NCBI RefSeq assembly: GCF_932526225.1
Contig: NC_064043.1
Span: 10,831,821 to 10,895,820, forward strand
From: Nematostella vectensis
Lineage: Eukaryota; Cnidaria; Anthozoa; Actiniaria; Edwardsiidae
Direction of reading: 5' to 3'
DNA length: 64,000 nucleotides
The notes below the pieces were generated by a model. It was not told the DNA's origin. It saw only the letters and a program-made list of their open reading frames with translations, and made no database searches. This document shows, piece by piece, positions 23,190-33,600 of this stretch. Position numbers and translations under genes: made by a program. Positions within the stretch are counted from its first letter, which is position 1. Each line of letters begins with the position of its first letter.

Positions 23190-23402
23190 GTCGCAATTTG
23201 TAATGACCGTCGCAATTTGTGATACCTGTCGCAATCTGTAATAAACTTGTCGTAATTTTTAATAATTTCGACAGCTTTGGTTATTACAAATTGCGACATG
23301 GGTTTATAACAAATTGCGATAGTTTTTTTATTACAAATTGCAACAAGTTTATTACAAATTGCGACAGTTATTACAAATTGCGACGATTTTACATATTGCG
23401 AC
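23190..23402. repeat. Foldback array of a 17-bp unit
   Basis: Three to four copies of GTCGCAATTTGTAATAA-like sequence read rightwards (23190-23265), then five or six copies of the reverse complement TTATTACAAATTGCGAC (23278-23402). So two short tandem arrays face each other around a small centre. This is the same design, at one twentieth the size, as the arrays at 8.3 and 12.6 kb. Confidence 0.85.
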
Positions 23403-23631
23403 TTAACACACAATTTCTAACATTGCCATCCGTCCCTTGTATTCCTGACGGATTTTCGAAACAAAGTTCAAGTTATTTCAACAGTTCAAGCCGTACTGTC
23501 AAATTCTATGCAAAAAAAGTTTAGTAAAAAACCCAATAGGTTATTGATTAGTAACCAAGAAGTTTTAGTAACACCGAGTATATTTGCACTTTGCGAGCTG
23601 AGCGTGGCGCAACCGTATGATGCTGGGCTAT

Positions 23632-23712
23632 CATCCTCGTTCCCAGGGTCTTCCTCTCATATCCTCCTTGCCCCTAGGGGTAGGGGAGGGTGGGACCCTG
23701 GGAACGAGGATG
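23632..23712. mobile_element. Short palindromic MITE
   Basis: CATCCTCGTTCCCAGGGTC (23632-23650) and its perfect reverse complement (23694-23712) enclose a centre of about 43 bases. The centre also has a CCCCTA/TAGGGG palindrome. Related arm wording (CCATCCTCGGGGACCCAGGG) occurs at 49602, so the two may be relatives. Confidence 0.8.
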
Positions 23713-24320
23713 CAGGGCTTAGGCGGTATGATACCCAAAATATGACGAATTTTGGGACAATCATGAAGAAAAATATTATAGCTTGAAAGGGTACTTCTTT
23801 CATTAGTAAAAGTTCTCTCAAACGTTTGATTTCAATAGATTAATAATTTTATCCTTTTTTTAAATAATTTTGATGATAATAGGTACCCGTTGCCAGGGGT
23901 GACCATTTTGTTTACGCGTTGTTTTCCCCCTATAACTCCCACCTAATTTACGCTATCTGGCGGCGAGTTTTCGCAAATTTGTTCCCGGATGTATTGCACA
24001 AAGAAGCCAGCATTCGCATTTAATTTTGAAAATCTATCATATCGTTCTTATAATATCAACTTCAAACTCAACTTTCAACCATCGATTATGACAAAATTCG
24101 CAAACCAAAGGCGCAAGAAGCGGTGTTTTACTGGGAATATGTATACTAGAAGGTCAAATGCAGAAGAGACGCCTCCGAATATGCCGCAAAACTCCATTCC
24201 CAGAAATAAGGGACATTAGCCAGCGGTTTCTCTGGGCTCACAACAGCGGTATCACAAATAAAAACGAGATTCCGGCCAGCACAGGGGCTTCCCTTTTGTT
24301 GTTACACTAGAAGTTTTTAA

Positions 24321-25323
24321 CACATTGACCCCTCAACCGGCCTGTACCGGCTTTGGGAAGTACCCACAACCCAAAAAATTCATAAATTCAAAATAAACAC
24401 AACAAGATGAAGATACTCAGGCATCAGTCTAAGGGATAAATGGTCTTGCAGATATGCATCCAACCAAGGTGTTGGCATCTACTCTTAAGCCAAATAATAG
24501 CACAGGTTCTTTGACAAATCTCAAATCGAACAAGGAGAGAAAAGCAGAATCACCCCTCTCAATAAAACGCTCAAAATACCACACAAGGGAGAGAGATCAG
24601 CAAACACAGCTCAAGACACAAATAGTTACCTTTATTCTGATCCTCCAGGTACATTTCCTTGGCCTCAAAACACAATGTCCATTCCTTGAAGGATTGTACA
24701 ACCACGAAAATATCTTTACGTATTGCAAAGCATTCTGGGAGATCCAGGGGAAAATTCACGAGGGGAGGGCCAGTCAACACTCCTCTCCCCAAAGTCAGAT
24801 GTTTTTTTTATAAGTCTTTTCACCCCGAAGCCAAACAAATCAATTCCAGGTCATACAGACCCAGAATAGCAGTGTAAACAATTTTGGAATCAATTTGGTT
24901 TCGGAAAAGACAGCATTTAGGAGAGCTGTGGTGATTCATTAGAAAATTATTTTCTCATCCGGGCAAAGCCAAACAAGAAAAAAACATCATGACTCCACCT
25001 TTGCTTGCAAATATCCATAAGCAAAGCACTCAATTATGCCCCAAAAGACTTCATGATGTCGAGAGACACTCTCCTAATATGCTCATAGCTGTATTTTTGA
25101 TGAAAAATACAAGCAACCATCAACTTGTGCTGGCTTTAGCACAACGACGAGGGATTAAAAGTGGGGACCGCAAAGCACTGTTGGAAAGCTTGGATACCGC
25201 TGACTAGGTGCAGCTGTGTTTGACTTTGGCGGGCTGTATAAAACTCAGAATAGGGGGGGAGGTATCTGTTTTCAGTCTGTTTATTTTGTAAATTCAGCTC
25301 CAAAAAAGCCAGGAGTCAATGGG
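24321..25323. mobile_element. piggyBac-like non-autonomous element, about 1.0 kb
   Basis: TTAA stands on both sides (24317-24320 and 25324-25327). The left end reads CACATTGACCCCTCAACC; the right end read backwards is CCCATTGACTCCTGGC, so 11 of the first 13 terminal bases agree. TTAA target duplication with CCC-type termini is characteristic of the piggyBac superfamily. The interior frames (for example 24454-24813) show no transposase domain, so it must depend on an enzyme encoded elsewhere. Confidence 0.68.
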
Positions 25324-26099
25324 TTAATCAGGTTGACTAAAATTCCAAATAAAAGTAGTATTAGCGGTATTTAAACGTGCAAGGGGCATCTCTGATTTGA
25401 TACGTCCAATGATAATGGAAGTGCGGCAGTGTTGCTGAGGTTGGAAAACATTATATGCGCAAATTTTTTAAACAAAATGTATTTTTTAGAAAGCCTTTAT
25501 GGTTCCCCTGTGTCTATCCCAGAAAGCCGTGGGGCCGTTTAAAAACAAAATGGAGAACGGACGAACGGAGAGAAGTTGTTCTTGCGGAGCGCACCGTTTT
25601 CCTTGCTTCAGTCTGTACCTTAAAGACAACAATAATGGTTCCTGAACTAGGCATAACTACATCAAATGTTATTTCTTCGGGAACAAGATTGGAAGGCGCT
25701 ACTGCCTATTTTATTGGCCAATTTGATGGAAGGATAGTCGATTTACCAATTTCGAGTCCTGCACCTGTGATGCGACGAACAGTTCTACCTTTTAAACGAC
25801 TACTTTTTTGCCCGATTTCAATGAAATTACAGAGAATGTATGGAGGATTGTATGCTCTCAAGCGAACAAAAGTGCAATGTCCAAGGAACAATTATAGGGC
25901 TTTCTCTGGCATCGTTTGAACGGAAAGTGTATCACTCGAATGGCAAGGTCTGCATCGTGAGCCCAAAGTCTCTGAAACGAGAAAATTTGATAAATTGTGA
26001 TGTCTCCCCACATTTCCTTATAATAAATGGCAGCCATTTTGACATTGTATGTGCACTATTACGCATGCGTGGCGGCCATGTTGTCTCTTATTTCTTGGA
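25324..26099 (+). other. No gene recognised; open frame of unclear meaning
   Basis: A frame open at 25455-25919 overlaps another that starts at 25840 and runs into the transposase relic. Neither shows a domain in this interval. The interval could be 5' flank of the Mutator-like element. Confidence 0.35.
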
Positions 26100-27045
26100 A
26101 TGCCACGGAAGAGCCCACGTCTTAGGCGGAAGAGCGGAAGAGAACCAAGATGGCGCCAAGTCAGCCTCTGGACGAAAGCTCAAAGTTTCATCAGATGCTG
26201 GTTCATCTAAAGAAAGCGGCTCCAAAACACAAGACGACTCGTCGGCTGCAATATCGGGATATCGTTTCATGGATATGGAAGTTCTGAGTGGTCTTTTCAA
26301 GCAGCTAGGATGTGGAGAATGTGGGGACTTCAGCCTCGTGTTAAGCGCAGACGAAGCCAAGAGGAAAGGATGCGCCTCGTATTTACGCCTGAAGTGCCTT
26401 AATTGTGACTGGATGAATATCTCATGCACTTCTAAAGTCCAGAATAGAAGTTTTGAAGTGAATCAGCGGCTGATTTACGGCATGAGAAATCTTGGCAAGG
26501 GCCATGCTGGTGCAAGGAAGTTTTGTTTGTTCATGAACATGCCGCCTCCAACCGCGAGGCTGTTCTCAAGCTGGCGGGTCAAGCTGGTGTAAGTACCAAG
26601 TGCCTGGCTGTGGTCTGCCTGATGAAGTAATTTCCAAAGTGAAGCCTGTGTTTGTCAAGCTCAGTGATGAGAACCTTCTCAGGAAGTGTTAACATGGCAA
26701 AACACAAAACCAGAACGAAAGTCTAAATGGCCTGATTTGGCAGCGTGTGCCCAAAGAGGTCTATGTCGGAAGAGATATTCTGGAACTGTGGCTATATGAT
26801 GCTGTTATCCATTTTAACGATGGATTTGCCTCAGTTCCAGAATTACTGCACCATCTACAAATCCCTCCTGGCAGATATACAGTTGCAGGATGTCTAAAGG
26901 AGGATGCCGCAAGAGTTTCACTGGCCCAGTACAAGACCAAACAATCAACTAAAAAGCAAAGAAAAGTCCTCAGAGGACAAAAAAAGAGGAAAGATGACCA
27001 AAAGAAGCAAGCTGAAGGAGCTAATTATGCTCCAGGGGAATTTTA
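26100..27045 (+). pseudogene. Broken Mutator-like transposase
   Basis: Two ends of one transposase family are recognisable. The N-terminal part (about 26100-26550) carries a start-like MPRKS and then, after a frameshift near 26160, SGYRFMDMEVLSGLF, the zinc-ribbon-like CGEC...CLNC and GHAGARKFCLFMNMP. The C-terminal part (about 26585-27045) carries VPGCGLPDEVISKVKPVF, HGKTQNQNESLNGLIW, PKEVYVG and YDAVIHFNDG, ending APGEF. Between them the expected catalytic core is absent, so there is an internal deletion. A TAA lies at about 26690 within the C-terminal part. These blocks match, as I remember them, the Mutator-like (MULE) transposase domain common in cnidarians. The copy cannot encode an active enzyme. 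Confidence 0.72.
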
Positions 27046-27493
27046 GACATTTAGATTGTCAACAATGACCTCATTTCTAAATGCAAATGAAATGCAAAAC
27101 TTTGACTGTAAATATCTCAAAACTTCAAATTTCCGTCTAGGAGCAATATTCTATCAAGTGTGGCAGAAAGACAATTCATTGGATCTCCTTTATTTTTTCA
27201 GGATAGATTGATTACAGTTTGATGTATACAATGACGAAAACTCCAAGCAGTATTTTGAAACCTTGTTAGGAGACGAGGCTCCATGAAAGCAATTATTATG
27301 CAATAACTTGCTACAATTTCGAAAAATGTGATTTTTCAAAAAGTAGTTATCATATCTGCAAGATTTTTGGTCATTGTATAGTTCAAACCATAAAGAGAAA
27401 GTTCTGAAAGTTTGAGAGCTTTATGATTAAAATTTAGAGAGTTATTTTTGCTAGAAGTATGACTGATTTTTTGTGAGCGGTGGCTCTTTACTG

Positions 27494-27507
27494 GTTGCCA
27501 TGGTAAC
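27494..27507. promoter_or_regulatory. RFX-type X-box motif
   Basis: GTTGCCATGGTAAC is an essentially symmetric X-box (half sites GTTGCC and GGTAAC with two bases between), the site bound by RFX factors, which control ciliary genes in animals. No promoter or ciliary gene is visible beside it, so it may sit in a distal element or a repeat. Confidence 0.45.
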
Positions 27508-28016
27508 CATCTGTCATGGCAACTGTCCTGAATAATTCGTCTGATGATGGAGATTACACCCAAAATACTTTTCAGTTGTCAAGGAGCTTTTTTCATTTTT
27601 ATCATTATTTGAGTCCCATATCGCCTTTGCATTGTACCGTTCGCTAGACCCCCAGCTCTATTCTGATATACTGCGTTGCAGCGTATGTTTGGAAGTATGG
27701 TCTGCTTTTATTCATTGTTTCATATGCAATGATACGTTCGATATCAATAACGGGAGCGATTCATTTCCTCTATCAGCACTTTATATTGCCTTTTCACATT
27801 TCGGGACATTGTTTCGAATGAGACTTTTTTTTAGTTCATCTTACAAGAGCATTGCCAGGTTTTTTTCAACGTAGTACGCTGGCGAAAAAAAAAACAGCAA
27901 CAGAACCTTTTTTGGCTCTTGGGGGGAGGGGGCGTTACGCGCGCCTGGGGGGGAGGGAGTACCTTGACAACTAATTGTTGTTTGATTCGAGCATTTTGCT
28001 ATCTATCCCTTTCCAG

Positions 28017-28265
28017 ATGATGTTATCTTGCTTTGGTATGTCCAATATACCCACGCTATGGTTGTTATCCAGACGCTATCGCCGCGAATACAGCCCTGAT
28101 TCTCGACGGCAAGCTTTGTTCAATTTACAAAGCCGAATAATTGACGGATGGTACTTCCGTAAGCACAGTTACACAGTATATGATCCCTCCCATGAGATTC
28201 ATCTGCATTGGATAACTACAGACAAGGTGTGTGTGACTTCGTTTGACGGGAAATCCATTATGTAG
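28017..28265 (+). CDS. Possible terminal exon, unknown protein
   Basis: After a good acceptor (CTATCCCTTTCCAG) the frame starts ATGATG and runs 82 codons to TAG at 28263-28265. The product is rich in Arg, Tyr and His (LSRRYRREYSPDSRR, then YDPSHEIHLHWI). AATAAA motifs follow near 28411 and 28612. I know no family for it and no upstream exon is evident, so a chance frame remains possible. Confidence 0.22.
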   Translation: MMLSCFGMSNIPTLWLLSRRYRREYSPDSRRQALFNLQSRIIDGWYFRKHSYTVYDPSHEIHLHWITTDKVCVTSFDGKSIM

Positions 28266-28681
28266 CTTTGCTATCAGGCGTGTACACAGGAAAAGGGGGG
28301 GGGGGGGGGGAGGGGGTTGCGCAGGGTGCGAAACCTATGCTTCGCAGGATATTACGTACCTATAAACTCTTTTCGTCCAACAAAACAATAGTGCGTTCGT
28401 TAACGAATGGAAATAAAATATAAGAGACAATTTTGAGGTGATATGTGATGTGACATTGATCCGATATGATATGATAAATATGATAAAAAAATGTTTTATC
28501 TTCTCTATTTTCTTTTGTCTGTATATATGTATTTTTGAGAATTTGACAAGGGCTTATGATTTTAAATTTATTGGATTCATCACACTAATGTAAAAGTCTT
28601 TACACGGTACCAATAAAGTAATCTATCTATCATATTTTTGGTGGAAGGCACAAGCCACGCCCCGGTCATTTTCTTACATTT

Positions 28682-29517
28682 TGTAGGGGTGGGCAGGGGG
28701 AGCATGTGCCCCCAGTAGGCCTTTCCAGATTGTGCTCGGCACTATTTTAGCGCAATTTGGGTTTAGGAGCACTATTTTGATCAGAGAGCACTTTTTGGGT
28801 AAACAAGTCAACTTTTAGCTTTTTTAACCCAAGTTACTAGATTTTGTTGTCTTATATAGACATTTCTAGTTTTCTTAACTACAAATAATATTATCTTAAC
28901 TAGGCTAAGACTGTAAGACTGGTGATTTCGACATTTTTGTGCTTTGGTAACCATAAATATTGGGTAGCCTGTGGAGTTCATTACAATAATAGAATGCCTT
29001 ATCTAGAAGATCTGTTTGCCATGTTTTCCTGTTTTACATCTACTGTAATTATTTCTCGTTAGGAGATTGTTATAATTAAGGTCTGTTATCAGGTTTTTGA
29101 TATTATTGACATTGGTGATGTTTGTAAATGAACATTGTTTTTTAGTAGTATAAAAATAACAAAGGTAAACAAACACAAACGAGAACAAAGTAATTTATAA
29201 AACAGTTAGTTGTTACATACTAAAGTGTAATTTACCCGTTCATGGACAACAATATAAGATACTCTAATGCATGTATTTAATAAAAGCAATATTCTTTCTT
29301 TTATTCAAATTTTAATTAAAACACAACTTATATCTAAATTGTTTTAAAAATACGGTAATTTTCATTTTTGCCAAGGAGCACTATTTGAGCACTATTTTGA
29401 TTTTGGAGCACTTTTTAAGCACTTTTTGGGTGATTTTTGGAAGCAATTTTCTGGCTTTTTGGGAGCACTATCTGAAAACGCCTAGCCCCCAGTGCCCCAG
29501 CCCCTCCTACAGCCCTG
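28682..29517. mobile_element. hAT-like non-autonomous remnant, about 830 bp
   Basis: Left TGTAGGGGTGGGCAGGGGG and right end read backwards, CAGGGCTGTAGGAGGGGC, look like diverged terminal repeats; the CAGGG start is typical of hAT termini. Subterminal GGAGCACTATTTTGAT phrases recur near both ends (28768-28800 and 29375-29470). Left terminus seems eroded. No transposase frame inside. Confidence 0.45.
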
Positions 29518-30512
29518 TAATAATGAACAAAGATCTAGCCTGCGAGCCGGCTCCCCAGTGGGCTAATTCGGAAATTTCGGTTTTCGGGGTTTCGGGATTT
29601 CTGTGGCGAGCAAAACAGCGAGAGGGGAGGGGGGAAGGGGGAGAGAGAGAAGAAAGAGATCAGACAAATGTTTGCATGCTATTTTTTTTTTCTAGTTTTG
29701 GCATTATTTTAATAAGGCTTATTAAAATAAGCACTACAAAAAGTATACTGGCAATATATTTGGATAAAACTTTTGTGCTAGCTTTTCATTTAATCGTTCC
29801 TAGGCATGTTTACTTTTTCTGTTCGAATTATTTGCTACTCGTAAAGATATAGCAGTCGAAGTCCTCGTCGCTCACAAAATATGAAATGCATTGCTCACAT
29901 TGTCGCCAGACGATTTCAACAAAATTTTGCCAATTCGTCTTGTTGAACGCTGTCACCATATAAAACTTATCAATTCTTTATTGTAGTACTTACAATTTCA
30001 ATGTCATTTTTAAGGTGGCCGCAGCTCGGGGCTTAGTAAACTTTAGTAAATTTAAATTGATGGCTGGCAAAAGATAGGAGTGCTATTGATAGGAGATCTC
30101 AGATTTGCGGGAAAAAGCAAATTTCGCCGAAAAAGACTTACATTTCCATATCAAGAAAATTGAGCCAAAAATTGTCGTTTTTGGCAAACACGGTCACTTC
30201 CACATATGAGAACTAATATACTCCTTATTTGGAAAATCTTCATGACTTTTGTAATTTTTAGGTGAGCGTACCCCAGGGGCTTCGTAACCTTAAAAAGAAA
30301 AACAGTTACTGTGACCATCTTTAGTTAGTTGAGAAGGTCCCTGAAAAGAAACTAAGTTTCCTCGGTACCAGACCCCCAAAACGACAACGTTTTCTTCATA
30401 TGTCATTTGAAATAGCGGTGGAAAAAACGTGAAGGAAGCTCATTTTGCGGTATTTGAAGGCCCCATTGCGGGTAACACTTACTCTTTGACTACTTCCTGT
30501 ACGACACCAAAT
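29518..30512. other. Upstream flank of raf; repeats, no gene recognised
   Basis: At 29537-29560 the sequence TAGCCTGCGAGCCGGCTC resembles one arm of the inverted-repeat element at 51415, so a half copy may lie here. The open frame at 29385-29852 starts inside the hAT-like remnant and shows no domain. The rest leads into the raf promoter. Confidence 0.4.
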
Positions 30513-30587
30513 CACTTCCGGTTGCTTGTCTCCACGACAACTGAGCTCTTACCCAGCACTTCGTGCGGGCTGTGGATCATCACGTGA
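30513..30587 (+). promoter_or_regulatory. Likely raf promoter motifs (ETS, E-box)
   Basis: CACTTCCGG at 30513-30521 is an ETS-family site and TCACGTGA at 30580-30587 is a palindromic E-box; both are common in TATA-less housekeeping promoters. They end about 30 bases before the raf start codon, whose own context ATGATGGCGG resembles a YY1-type motif. Transcription start not determined. Confidence 0.4.
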
Positions 30588-30617
30588 CCTTGTGTTGCTC
30601 CACAGAACGAATAATCT

Positions 30618-33600
30618 ATGATGGCGGTCGCAAACTCGCACCGCGACCATCCTTGCGCGTTTAACGGTGAGGAAAATGAGGACATTTCCAATAGCCACGA
30701 ATCTGAGGTAATCTCGAGGGTTGATAGAAATACATGGCGTGTTTTGTTCAGCTCTTGGATTTTGCGGAGTGTTCGAGATCGCGAGCTAGTCGGTTTCGTG
30801 CGAGTAGTCGACCCTTGTGTTTTGTTTTGATGTATACATGCAAAACTCTAGCAGGCTTACTTATATAGTTAGCTAACGGAAATTTATATGTATCCTTTGC
30901 AGGTCCGAACAGTACAACATGTGATCAGGCTAACCAAGGAAAACCTGGACCAACTTAATGCTCAGTTCTCGAACATCCAACACCCGCCTTCGATCTTTCT
31001 TGAGGTGAATATAACGTTTGAGTATGATTACAGCGCAGGTTTGGTTGTGCAAGGAGCTCAGTGTTGCAGAGTCCTGGCTTAAAACCTGACCTCCATCCGT
31101 ATTCAATTTTCTGTCTTAACGCAACCATACAACAAAATTTTCTTTTGTGCCATTGTAACTTTTGCTCAAAACCAGCATTGTCATTTGCTAAACCTACTTT
31201 TTTTTTCCTTTTTTGGTCGACAAAACCGACATATTTTATTCTCTGCATTCTGATCATCTGTCTAAACTGAGAAATTATTTTGCTATTGGCGACTTGCTGA
31301 CTACGAATTGATCTTTGGTCAAAGCAAAGGCTCTGTAAATATTAATGTAAATGTAATGTTTTAGGGCTCGATTTGGGGCAAGAACTTCGCCATAGAAGAG
31401 ATATGTAAATCTGAGTGATATATATCGATATCGGTTCAGATCTTTTTAGACAGTCGTTCTGAAAAATAATTACGAACACGGAAAAATATGGAGACTTCCA
31501 CAAAATAAAACGTTCAGTAAACTGCGTTAAACTGAATTAATTGGCAACATTCTTCGAGCTTAGGTTTGATAATAAAATTTTATTTGTACGGGTATCCTAC
31601 AATTGCTATTATGTCTGTAATATCGACCTATATTTGATTTTTGCATCAAGACTTTCGAATTCGTCAGCGGTCACTAGTAAAATCCTTTTATTCAAAAGGT
31701 GTAGTAAGTTAATTAAGATTTTTGCATCTTCGTTTAGCTTATTTGTCAAACGCTCCGTAACTTCATAACTTTTGGAATTTCGTATGAGTATGATATTCGT
31801 CATGGAAATATGAAAATAGTGAAAGTTTATTTGATAAATATTTTGAAATAAATTTTGACTCAAAGGCCAATACTTGTTATTGCGTTAAATGTATCAGATG
31901 ATTCAGAAATACAAGATTGGATAATTCATTTTTGTGTGTCCTGATTAAAAATCAGTACAAACACAATTTATTTTGCCCATAGGGATAAAGTACTCCTCTA
32001 AATAAGCAATTGTTCTTACATGTGTGCAATTTTAACAGGAGTACCAAGAGTTAACAAGTAAGCTGAGTGAACTGAAATGCAGGGAAAAGCATTTATTGGA
32101 GCTTAGAAATGGTGGTTCTGTGTCAACGAGTGCCAGCGTAACACCATCTTCCTCATCTGGCCCCACCTCGCCAACTCTTAGTTCGAGAAATAGTATTATA
32201 GGCAGTGAAAATCCAACATCCCCTCCTCTTCGGGCTCATGTGCGTGCATTTCTACCAAACCAGCAGCGAACCATGGTAAGACCATGTAGCTTTTGATAGT
32301 CCATCTATTGTGTTTATCATCTATTGTGTTTCCATCTGGCAGATATGTTTGTCAATAAACTACTTCACAAGAACAGCAGCAATAAAGACTACCACTGCTG
32401 TAAATTATAGATAATGCCAAAGTGACATGTGAAATCTTGTCTATCTGATTTTAACTGTTCCCTGACAAGTTATATGAGAAGAAACTTACAGGCCACATAG
32501 GAGCCTGAGGAATGATTGGGAAGAAGGGGGGTTTAGAGTGGGTGGGGGAGGAGGGAAAGGCTTAATTCCCCAAACAAATAAGTAGTACACTTAGAAAATA
32601 GCCACAATACACCATAAACTGGTTGTCAACTCTGCCAAATTTTTAGGGCAGTCTGCCCAGAAGAATTCTTGTTAAAGACAATTTGGCAGAGTTCAATACC
32701 AGTTTTTGGTGTATTATATTTGTTCTTCTGGTTCAAGAACACAACCATTTGGGCTTTTAGAAAATAGCCACAATATGCCTCTAAACACTCCTCTCCATGG
32801 TCCCTAAACACTCCCTCTCAATGGTGCTAGAGAACTTTAACAATCTTTACAAAGTAACATAACTTTCTGTTCAGGAACTGTACTGCTCTCCCAGTTAACT
32901 TGGGTGTAACTTTAGATATATTTGATCACCATTGATATGGACAAGGATGGCAGTTGACAAGTCTGGGACAAAATTTTGTTCTCTGACTAAGATTGGTTTA
33001 TACAAATTAAGTGTGAGAAGTTAAGAGTTGATGAAATAGAATATAGAAATAGTAACCAGCATCACTCCCATTTGTATTAAGTCAAGGCGGTTTGATTTTC
33101 CTGAAACACCAAGTGATGAACATGTTCAATTATGTAGCATTTTAAAAACTCACTCTCCCAGCTAATTCTAGTTGAAGTAGTATGATAACCTAACTTAGTA
33201 CCAGTCATTACTTTAAATTTCGCATGTTTTGCCTCAATAGATTTTCCTTTTTTACTGAGTCTTCTAATGTCACTCTTATTGTTGATTGATAGATCAAATG
33301 TCAGCCTGGTGTTACTCTCAAGCAGGCCCTGGACAAGCGTATGAGAATGCGTGGAATTGCAATAGAAACATGCTTGATATTCCACTGCGGAACCAGGTAA
33401 AGGAAGTAAAGAAAATGACAGATGTTGTACTTTAAATTTGGATTTTCAATCCTGGTTTGTAGCAAGCAATGGGAGGGATAGGATAGGCTGTATACACCTC
33501 GGAGAGGGACATAAAAGATGCTTTTTTGTGTGTAGTGAGCTTTTTCCTTGAAAGCATTTCTTGTGAAATAAGGTACATTTCAGGTATGATTGCAGGCCTT

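Noticed and set aside
25455-25919. 154-residue frame before the Mutator-like relic
   Set aside because: No recognisable domain and overlapping frames on both strands; not enough to call a gene.
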